A stretch of 62,154 bases of DNA. Source: an uncultured Acetatifactor sp. Its GTDB lineage: Bacteria > Bacillota > Clostridia > Lachnospirales > Lachnospiraceae. This document shows positions 1-6,374 of this stretch, piece by piece (positions within the stretch are counted from its first letter, which is position 1; each line of letters opens with the position of its first letter). The notes beneath the pieces are model-generated. The model had not been told where the DNA came from, searched no databases, and worked only from the letters and a program-made list of their open reading frames with translations. A program made the translations under genes and the position numbers. Location: positions 1-62,154 of the forward strand of contig CAJUAB010000004.1 of assembly GCA_910583845.1 (NCBI GenBank), in the 5' to 3' direction.

Positions 1-41
1 TATCTTACCACAAACGCATACACAATTCCATTAAATTTTGC

Positions 42-323
42 TTAATCTCCTTTTGCCTTATTCTTTGCAATCATCATCTGCCTTGCCCGTTCCCTCTGCT
101 CGGTACTGACTACCCTCGGCTTACGGTAGCTGACGTGTGATTTCGGAAAGGAATAGGTCTTAGATACTTCGTCCTGCCCTGTCAGCTTGTATGTGTCGGG
201 AAAGTCGGCAACAAGCATGTCAAGTTTCCGCATGACCGCTTTATCCCTTGTGCAGAGGGTGGCGGTCTGTTCTCCTGCGTTATAATTGACAATCGTTTCC
301 TGCTCATATCGTGAAAGTTTCAT
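42..323 (-). CDS. Small mobile-element-associated protein (93 aa), function unknown
   Basis: This 93-residue basic protein begins MKLSRYEQETIVNYN and carries a central SHVSYRKPR stretch and a Lys/Arg-rich C-terminus. I recognise this type from integrative and conjugative elements and transposons of gut Firmicutes, where it sits in clusters of small genes; its function is not established. The ATG overlaps the TGA of the reading frame upstream (ATGA at 320-323), so translation is probably coupled. It is the last gene of a small reverse-strand group that enters from position 928, and the window ends 41 bases past its stop, so what lies beyond cannot be seen. No membrane segment or catalytic motif is visible. 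Family recognition is from memory; the coupling is seen directly. Confidence 0.75.
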   Translation of the reverse strand: MKLSRYEQETIVNYNAGEQTATLCTRDKAVMRKLDMLVADFPDTYKLTGQDEVSKTYSFPKSHVSYRKPRVVSTEQRERARQMMIAKNKAKGD

Positions 324-613
324 AGTGCCATATCCCCCTTTCCCTTGCTGTGGGTTCTGTGCTGTTTTCCCTCGGCAACTGTCGGCTGTTTTGCCTGTTC
401 CTTTGCTCTGGCTAACCTTGTCCTTATGGAGTGGTCACGCTCGGTCAGTTTCCGTCTTTTGGTGGTGGCGGTCAGTTCCGCACACGTTTTTTCTGACAGG
501 GCATTTAATTTCTTCAATGTGCCGCTTACTATCTGCTTTGTGTTGCTGTCCTTTATCTGCGGAAGAATAGCGGATAAACTAGCGCACGTTTCCGCTTTGC
601 CCTGCTCCCCAAA
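320..613 (-). pseudogene. In-frame continuation of the 614-928 gene after a TAG codon; hypothetical
   Basis: Immediately after the TAG that ends the 104-codon frame at 614-616, the same frame stays open for 97 codons (starting FGEQGKAETC) to a TGA at 320-322. No ATG starts this part; the first usable initiator is a TTG at 515-517, which has no convincing ribosome binding site. The part is basic and rich in Lys, Arg and Thr, with a tail ending GKGDMAL. The lack of a proper start and the continued open frame suggest one ancestral ~202-residue gene broken by a nonsense change, but independent initiation at the TTG (65 aa) or readthrough cannot be excluded. Its end overlaps the next gene's ATG. 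Confidence 0.5.
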
Positions 614-928
614 CTAATAGATTAAGTTGATTTCATCAGCGTTAAAAGGTATCTGAAAATTTGCGCCCTCGCATAAACGCTCCACGCCCACGCACTTAGG
701 GATATTCCTTGTCAGTTCGTAATTATCCCTCGCTGTGATTGTTCCATGACTGTCGGTCTGCCTTACCTCGACTTCGCACTGGCTTTTCTGCTCCAAAACA
801 AGCGATTGGTATTTATCGCTTTCTTTGGTAAACACAGTCTGATGCGCATTGGAGTGTGTCTTGCTACGGATATATTTGTCTGTGGTGCTGTAATAGTCCA
901 AAATCTGTTGTTCCTGCTTTTTATTCAT
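614..928 (-). CDS. Hypothetical protein (104 aa), mobile-element region, possibly the 5' half of an interrupted gene
   Basis: A 104-residue frame starting MNKKQEQQILDYYSTTDKYI, hydrophilic, with two Cys near the C-terminus and no membrane segment. I do not recognise a domain. It starts with an ATG at 926-928 and ends in TAG at 614-616; the same frame continues open to 320 (see that entry), so the protein may be truncated. It is the first convincing gene downstream of the reverse-strand terminator at 1098-1126, and probably forms a short transcript with the genes down to 42. Function unknown. Confidence 0.5.
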   Translation of the reverse strand: MNKKQEQQILDYYSTTDKYIRSKTHSNAHQTVFTKESDKYQSLVLEQKSQCEVEVRQTDSHGTITARDNYELTRNIPKCVGVERLCEGANFQIPFNADEINLIY

Positions 929-1097
929 GGTCTTTGCCCTCCTGTGATATGGATTGATTGATATGATTGATTGGTTTCGGTGCTGATATATGGTTTTCTG
1001 CCGTTAATTGTCGGGAGATTGTGTTGCGGAATATTGTTGTTGGGTATTTCTCCACTTGTGGGAATATGGGTTCATTTCTTACGGTAATTACCGCATG

Positions 1098-1126
1098 AAA
1101 AAAGCTATAACCGTTACTGTTATAGC
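1098..1126 (-). terminator. Rho-independent terminator, reverse strand
   Basis: An 8-bp perfect stem (GCTATAAC 1104-1111 with GTTATAGC 1119-1126) around a 7-nt loop is followed on the reverse strand by six T residues (1103-1098). It would stop transcription arriving from the right on the reverse strand and insulates the small mobile-element genes at 42-928. It may mark the element's edge. Confidence 0.7.
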
Positions 1127-1223
1127 CTTTTAAGGATTGAGGAAGTCCCTTTCTTATTTGTATTTGTTTTGTCACCCCTCCGCACTATCCAACACCGGTA
1201 AAAAGAAAAGGGGAGACATGATA

Positions 1224-1265
1224 TTTACAAATCCGGTAAAACCAATTATACTGTCTGTACAGACA
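1224..1265 (+). promoter_or_regulatory. Promoter and perfect palindromic operator of the LacI-family gene
   Basis: A -35 TTTACA (1224-1229), a 17-bp spacer and a -10 TATACT (1247-1252) lie about 110 bases ahead of the LacI-family start. A perfect 14-bp palindrome TGTCTGTACAGACA (1252-1265) overlaps the end of the -10 and the expected transcription start, where a bound repressor would block initiation. Autoregulation by the downstream gene is an inference; the palindrome lacks the central CG of typical LacI operators. Confidence 0.6.
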
Positions 1266-1364
1266 AAAAGGGCTTTCCCGGCGTCTCCGGATTGTATGTC
1301 ATACTGTTCTGCCGACGGCGACGTCTGGCCCGCGGCCCTGGATCTTATAAGAAGGAGGTATTCC

Positions 1365-2384
1365 ATGGCCACCATCAAAGAGATCGCCGCTCTGGCGGGC
1401 GTATCCAGAGGCACCGTAGACAGGGTGCTGAACAATCGCGGTTCCGTGAATCCCGAGACCGCGGAAAAAATCAGGGAAATTGCCCGGGCTCTGGATTACA
1501 GGCCCAATATCGCCGGACTGGTGCTCGCCGCCCAGAAAAAGAAGCTGCGGCTGGGCGTAGTTCTTTTTTCCGCCGAGAATCCTTTTTTCATAGACGTGGA
1601 GGAGGGTGTCATGGAAAAAGCGGAGGAACTGGCCGGGTACAACTGCACGGTGCTTGTCAGGCACATCACCTACGGCGTGGAGCAGCAATTGCAGGCCATA
1701 CAGGAGCTGGAGGAAGAAGAGGTGAACGGCATCGCTCTGGCCCCCTACAACGACGAACGCATACGGAAACGCATCAATGCCCTTTGCGACCGGGGAATCC
1801 CGGTGGTGACTTTTAACACGGATATAGAGAACTCCCGGCGCATCGCCTATGTGGGCAGCCATTATAAGCGGAGCGGGGAAACCGCCGCGGGGCTGATGCA
1901 TCTGATGACCCAGGACAAAGTGCGTGTGGGCATTGTCACCGGCTCCCCGGATATCCTGTGCCACACGGAACGGGTGGCTGGCTTTGTCAGCTCCCTCCGG
2001 CGCTATAAATCCGATATGGAAATCGTGGATATCATCGAAAACCACGATGACGAATTTGAGAGTTATGAGAAAACCACCTGGCTGCTGACGGAACATCCGG
2101 AGATCAACGCTCTGTTTTTTGCCGCCGGCGGCGTCAACGGCGGCTGCCGCAGTCTGTCCGTGCTGGGCCGGGAGGGGCAGGTTAGGGTGATCGCCTTCGA
2201 CAAGGTTCCCACCACCAAGGCGCTGGTAAAAAAGGGCGTCATCGCCGCCACCATCTGCCAGCAGCCCAAAGTCCAGGGCTCCAAACCGCTGACGCTTCTT
2301 TTTGCCTACCTGACCACCGGGGAGCTGCCGGAAAAAGAGTACAATTACGTGGCGGTGGATATCAGGATCAGGGAAAATATCTGA
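1365..2384 (+). CDS. LacI-family transcriptional regulator
   Basis: A 339-residue regulator. Residues 1-50 form the LacI helix-turn-helix and hinge (MATIKEIAALAGVSRGTVDR, then YRPNIAGLVLA), followed by a periplasmic-binding-protein-like sensor domain with the usual KLRLGVVLFS first strand. The ATG at 1365 has AGGAGG at 1353-1358; the open frame extends upstream to 1137 but lacks a ribosome site there. The sensor resembles sugar or polyol binding members that use a ribose-binding-protein fold, so the ligand is probably a small carbohydrate, not determined. The gene stands alone, with its own promoter and palindromic operator, next to a mobile-element edge. Its former targets may have been displaced, since no metabolic gene follows it. 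Confidence 0.92.
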   Translation: MATIKEIAALAGVSRGTVDRVLNNRGSVNPETAEKIREIARALDYRPNIAGLVLAAQKKKLRLGVVLFSAENPFFIDVEEGVMEKAEELAGYNCTVLVRHITYGVEQQLQAIQELEEEEVNGIALAPYNDERIRKRINALCDRGIPVVTFNTDIENSRRIAYVGSHYKRSGETAAGLMHLMTQDKVRVGIVTGSPDILCHTERVAGFVSSLRRYKSDMEIVDIIENHDDEFESYEKTTWLLTEHPEINALFFAAGGVNGGCRSLSVLGREGQVRVIAFDKVPTTKALVKKGVIAATICQQPKVQGSKPLTLLFAYLTTGELPEKEYNYVAVDIRIRENI

Positions 2385-2386
2385 GA

Positions 2387-2635
2387 TTGATCGGACAAAT
2401 CCGGTGTTCCGGCTGTTCCCCTCATAAGCAATGTACCTATCATCTGATCGAATGTACCAGAGAACACCATGTGGCAAAGTGTAACCAGTGCAGTGCATTT
2501 CCCTGCCAGAAGATTTCTGATCTGTTGAAGCGCTCCCATGAATATCAGCAAAAATGCAGGGAAGTATGTACACGACAGGAATATGCCTGTCTGGCAAAGG
2601 CTTTTTTTGACAAGGAAAATAATCTGAGAAAATAA
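2387..2635 (+). pseudogene. 5'-truncated DUF3795-type cysteine-rich protein remnant
   Basis: The 82-codon frame carries repeated Cys pairs (CSGC, CNQC, FPCQK) and ends with an EYACLAKAFFDKENNL segment, matching my memory of the C-terminal part of DUF3795 proteins, which normally have a further Cys-rich N-terminal stretch of about 30-40 residues. Only a TTG (2387) is available as start, three bases after the LacI stop, with no ribosome binding site, so I read it as a remnant whose 5' end was lost when it was joined to the LacI gene. A true terminator follows. A short translated product cannot be excluded. Confidence 0.55.
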
Positions 2636-2645
2636 ACGACATGCG

Positions 2646-2687
2646 CAGGCAGTTATTCCATATCGGATACTGCCTGTTTATTTTTTA
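2646..2687 (+). terminator. Rho-independent terminator after the LacI/DUF3795 unit
   Basis: An 8-bp perfect stem (CAGGCAGT 2646-2653, ACTGCCTG 2669-2676) is followed by a T-rich run (2677-2687) on the forward strand, closing the LacI transcript before the XRE promoter. Confidence 0.85.
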
Positions 2688-2742
2688 CACGCTCCGGTTT
2701 CCCTCCGGTTGACTTTATGTACCGGAATATCGTGACTGTCAA

Positions 2743-2772
2743 TTGAATTGCATTTGTCTTTCCTGCTATAAT
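2743..2772 (+). promoter_or_regulatory. Promoter of the XRE/ABC-transporter operon
   Basis: TTGAAT (2743-2748), an 18-bp spacer and TATAAT (2767-2772) with an extended TGC in front of the -10. It lies 40 bases ahead of the XRE start codon and probably drives the three-gene operon to 6315. Confidence 0.7.
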
Positions 2773-2812
2773 AACAGCATAAACAGATTGGGCAGCATTC
2801 GGGAGAGCAGGT

Positions 2813-3931
2813 ATGAATAAACTAAACTTATCGGATAATATTACCCGGCTTCGGCGCGAAAGAAAACTGACGCAGGAGGAATTGGCGGATTTTTGCGGTG
2901 TGACCAAGGCATCGGTGTCCAAATGGGAAAAGGGGATCAATACGCCGGATCTTTTGCTTCTGCCGCAGCTGGCCGCGTTTTTTGACGTGACCGTGGACGA
3001 GCTCATCGGTTACCAGGCCCAGCTCTCCAAAGAGCAGATCCGGCGTCAGTACGCGGAACTGTCCAGGGATTTCGCCTTACTTCCCTTCGCGGAGGCGCTG
3101 GAGAAAGTCCGGGCGCTGGCTCATAAATATTACGCCTGCTATCCCCTCCTGCTCCAGCTCGGTGTGCTGTATTGGAACCACTATATGCTGGCGGAGACAA
3201 AAGAGGAGCGCCAGGCCCTTCTGCTGGAGGCGGCCGGATGGTGTGACCGGATTCTGGACCACTGCCGGGACGCGGGAATCTGTAGTGATGCCACGGTTCT
3301 GAGAGCAGGACTTCTGCTCCAGCTCGGGAACGCGGCACCGGCAATCGAGGCGCTGGAATCCTCCGCCGATCCCGGCCGTCTCGCAGGGCAGGCCGGTACT
3401 CTGTTGGCGCAGGCGTATCGGTTGTCCGGGGATATTGAAAAGGCCAGAAACTATACGCAGGTAAAACAATATCTGGACCTGCTGGCTCTGACCGGCGATG
3501 CCATACTGGCCCTGTCCCTGCACGAGCAGGATCTGCCGCGCTGTGAGGAAATTATCCGGCGCGTAACAGGAATCGCAGAGCTCTATCATCTGGAAGCCCT
3601 TCATCCCAATATGGCCGCACAATTTCAATTTCAGTCCGCGGCCGTTTATGCCCTGCATGAAAAAAGCGGGGAAGCGCTGGCTGCTCTGACCCGTTTTGAA
3701 AAATGTGTGGAGCGGCTTTTAAACGGACCCCCCATCCAGCTCCACGGAGACGATTACTTTGATGGGCTGGATGTTTGGATTGACCGTCTGCCCCTGGAAG
3801 GTATGGCTCCCCGGGATCAGAGTTTTATCCGGCATAGTCTGCAGGAAGCGTTTTCGCATCCTGCGTTTGACAGCCTCCGGGACAGGGATGCTTTCAAGCG
3901 GATTGTCCGCAGATTGACCGAAAGCCGGTGA
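2813..3931 (+). CDS. XRE-family transcriptional regulator with helical C-terminal domain
   Basis: A 372-residue protein. Residues 5-65 are a typical XRE/Cro helix-turn-helix (RLRRERKLTQEELADFCGVTK then SVSKWEKGINTPDL). The remaining ~300 residues are helical and rich in Ala, Leu and Glu, with TPR-like spacing (EAAGWCDRILDHCRDAG, AYRLSGDIEKARNY). Such proteins commonly sit directly upstream of an ABC-2 exporter and control it, as here: the ATPase gene starts 88 bases downstream on the same strand. The ATG at 2813 has AGAGCAGG just upstream. The signal it senses is unknown. Confidence 0.9.
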   Translation: MNKLNLSDNITRLRRERKLTQEELADFCGVTKASVSKWEKGINTPDLLLLPQLAAFFDVTVDELIGYQAQLSKEQIRRQYAELSRDFALLPFAEALEKVRALAHKYYACYPLLLQLGVLYWNHYMLAETKEERQALLLEAAGWCDRILDHCRDAGICSDATVLRAGLLLQLGNAAPAIEALESSADPGRLAGQAGTLLAQAYRLSGDIEKARNYTQVKQYLDLLALTGDAILALSLHEQDLPRCEEIIRRVTGIAELYHLEALHPNMAAQFQFQSAAVYALHEKSGEALAALTRFEKCVERLLNGPPIQLHGDDYFDGLDVWIDRLPLEGMAPRDQSFIRHSLQEAFSHPAFDSLRDRDAFKRIVRRLTESR

Positions 3932-4019
3932 AATGCCGATGCCCCGGATCAGAACGGACATGGCAGCGTGTACACCGCAAATGCCTGACACCGGTTACAC
4001 TGGAAAGGAGAAGTTTTTC

Positions 4020-4772
4020 ATGTTGAAGATCAGACACCTGACAAAGCACTATAAAGGAAGCAACAAAGGCATCACGGACCTGAGCCTGCACATTGCGCCG
4101 GGGGATATTTACGCCTTTATCGGCCACAACGGCGCAGGAAAGACCACTACCCTGAAATGTGTGGCGGGGATTCAGGACTTTGAGGCCGGAGAGATTCTGA
4201 TAGACGGAAAGAATATTCGCGAAGAACCCCTTGCCTGTAAGCGACAACTGGCTTACATTCCGGACAATCCGGATCTGTATGAGTATCTCACCGGCATTCA
4301 ATATCTGAACTTTACAGCAGATGTATTTGGCGTAAGCCAGGGGGACCGCCAGGAAAGAATCCGGAAATACGGGGATGTGTTCGAAATTACCGCCTCCCTG
4401 GGAGACCTCGTATCGTCCTATTCCCACGGCATGAAACAGAAGCTGGCGCTGCTCTCAGCGCTGGTGCATCAACCCCGGCTGCTGATTCTGGACGAGCCCT
4501 TTGTGGGACTTGACCCGAAAGCGACCGTGCTTCTCAAGGATATCATGCGTAATATTTGCGCAGGGGGCGGTGCCATTTTCTTTTCCACTCATGTGCTGGA
4601 CGTGGCCGAAAAGCTGTGCAATAAAGTGGCGATTGTAAAGGACGGGAGGCTGGCGGCCTCCGGTGATATGGAAGAGATCGTAAAACCAGGGTTTTCCCTG
4701 GAGTCCATTTTTATGGAGGTGGTGGATGATGCGGACACAGATCATGATACTGACAAAGCTGGAACTTTGTAA
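4020..4772 (+). CDS. ABC transporter ATP-binding protein
   Basis: A 250-residue ATPase with Walker A (GHNGAGKTT, residues ~36-44), Q-loop region, signature YSHGMKQK, Walker B LLILDEPF and the H-loop STHVLD, typical of ABC-2 type exporters with separate permease. The ATG at 4020 has AAAGGAG at 4004-4010; the upstream extension to 3933 lacks a ribosome site. It overlaps the permease gene by 47 bases, so the two are translated together. The substrate (peptide, lipid or drug) cannot be told. Confidence 0.93.
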   Translation: MLKIRHLTKHYKGSNKGITDLSLHIAPGDIYAFIGHNGAGKTTTLKCVAGIQDFEAGEILIDGKNIREEPLACKRQLAYIPDNPDLYEYLTGIQYLNFTADVFGVSQGDRQERIRKYGDVFEITASLGDLVSSYSHGMKQKLALLSALVHQPRLLILDEPFVGLDPKATVLLKDIMRNICAGGGAIFFSTHVLDVAEKLCNKVAIVKDGRLAASGDMEEIVKPGFSLESIFMEVVDDADTDHDTDKAGTL

Positions 4773-6315
4773 CCTGTACGGCCTGAATGCGCTGCGCTTT
4801 TCCAAAGACAGGGGAGCAAGGCGAAAGTCCCTGGGAATGTTAGCTGTCTGGGGCTTGCTGCTGATTATGATGGCTTTCTATATGGGCGGCCTGACTTATG
4901 GGCTTGTATGTCTGGGCTTGGAGGAGGCAGCTCTGGCGTATCTCATCACCATCTGTAGTTTCCTGATCTTCTTTTTCGGCATGTTGAAAGAGGGGAGCGT
5001 CCTTTTCCGAAAGGAGGGCTACGACATTCTGTGCGCGCTGCCGCTGCCCAGGGGAGCCATCGCTGTCAGCCGTCTGCTCAAAATGTATGCGGAATATTTC
5101 CTGCTGACTTTGGCGGTACTGCTGCCCGGCGTCATTGTATACGCCTGGAATGTCCGGCCCGGCGTCCCCTTTTATCTGGCAGGCATTCTGAGCATATGGA
5201 GCGTCCCGTTGATCCCCATGGCCGCGGCGGTTCTGGCGGGCACGGTGATTACCGGCATATCTTCCCGCATGCGTCACAAAAGCCTGGCCGCGTCCGCTTT
5301 GTCGATTATCGCTGTTGTGGGTATTCTGTACGGTGTCTCCCGGCTGTCGGCCCTGGAAGGACACATCAATCCTGAAATGCTGCAAAACCTGTCCGAAACG
5401 GTCATGGCTCTGCTTGCGAAAATCTATCCTCCCGCCGTATGGCTGGGCACATCCATAAGCCGCGGCAAAATCTTTGAAGCCATCCTGCGCGCCGGGTTGT
5501 CTCTGGCGGTGTCCGTTGCAGTGGCGGCCACAGTCACCCTCTCTTTCCGGAAGATCTGCCAGGGCCTGCACAGTGTCACAGCAAAGCACAGCTGGCAGAT
5601 GGGGGAACTGAAGGTGGACTGTGTGCTGTCATCCCTGTGTAAGCGGGAGTTTTGCAGATATTTTTCCTCCAGCATCTATGTAACCAATACAATCATCGGC
5701 CCCATTATGGGCTGTGTGCTCTCCGGGGGACTGCTGGCGGCCGGGCCCGAGGCGCTTAAATCCGTCTGGCCTCTTCCCGCCTCCCCGGTCCACTTCATCC
5801 CTTTTACCGTCGCCGGTATGTTCTGCATGATGCCTGCCACGGCGACCTCCGTCTCCATGGAGGGGAAAAACTGGTGGATTGTGAAGAGCCTTCCTCTGTC
5901 CGCCAAAAATATCCTGGACGCGAAACTCCTCATGAATCTGCTGCTGGTTCTGCCCTTTTATCTTCTGTCGGAGCTGCTTTTGATTCTCGCGCTCAGACCG
6001 GGGCCCGGAGATCTTCTGTGGCTGGTGCTGATTCCCGCTGTGATGATTCTGTTTTCCTGTGTGTTCGGCATCGCGGTGAACCTGCGCTTCCCCGTGCTGG
6101 AATGGGAAAGCGAAGTGCGCGTTGTCAAACAGAGCGCTTCCGCCATGCTGGGGGGCATGGGGGGATTCATCCTGGCGCTTCTGTGTACCCTGGCAGTGGG
6201 AATTGTCCCCGGGACATATGTGGGCTATGTCAAGACCGGGGTCTGCGTTGTGATCCCCATCGCCACGATTGCGCTGTACCATCAGAACAACCGTTTTGAT
6301 ATCCGGGAAAAATAG
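4726..6315 (+). CDS. ABC-2 type permease, partner of the preceding ATPase
   Basis: A 529-residue integral membrane protein with about a dozen hydrophobic segments spread over its length (for example LGMLAVWGLLLIMMAFYMG and the C-terminal LGGMGGFILALLCTLAVGIV). The length fits the long, two-half permeases of Firmicute exporters. Its ATG at 4726, inside the ATPase gene, has GGAGGTGG at 4715-4722. It ends 59 bases from the convergent GH127 gene; no clear terminator is visible in that gap. Substrate unknown. Confidence 0.88.
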   Translation: MMRTQIMILTKLELCNLYGLNALRFSKDRGARRKSLGMLAVWGLLLIMMAFYMGGLTYGLVCLGLEEAALAYLITICSFLIFFFGMLKEGSVLFRKEGYDILCALPLPRGAIAVSRLLKMYAEYFLLTLAVLLPGVIVYAWNVRPGVPFYLAGILSIWSVPLIPMAAAVLAGTVITGISSRMRHKSLAASALSIIAVVGILYGVSRLSALEGHINPEMLQNLSETVMALLAKIYPPAVWLGTSISRGKIFEAILRAGLSLAVSVAVAATVTLSFRKICQGLHSVTAKHSWQMGELKVDCVLSSLCKREFCRYFSSSIYVTNTIIGPIMGCVLSGGLLAAGPEALKSVWPLPASPVHFIPFTVAGMFCMMPATATSVSMEGKNWWIVKSLPLSAKNILDAKLLMNLLLVLPFYLLSELLLILALRPGPGDLLWLVLIPAVMILFSCVFGIAVNLRFPVLEWESEVRVVKQSASAMLGGMGGFILALLCTLAVGIVPGTYVGYVKTGVCVVIPIATIALYHQNNRFDIREK

Positions 6316-6374
6316 GAGGGAAATACGGCCACGGCATAGCCGAAGCCGCAGACTTATGGGCACACATCCATCCC

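Noticed and set aside
320..616. TAG as pyrrolysine codon
   Set aside because: No Pyl machinery or known Pyl enzyme is in view, and the sequence around has no methylamine methyltransferase character; a simple nonsense change is the better reading.
921..1175. 84-codon reverse-strand frame
   Set aside because: It runs across the terminator hairpin at 1098-1126, has no ribosome site, and its composition is not protein-like; not listed as a gene.
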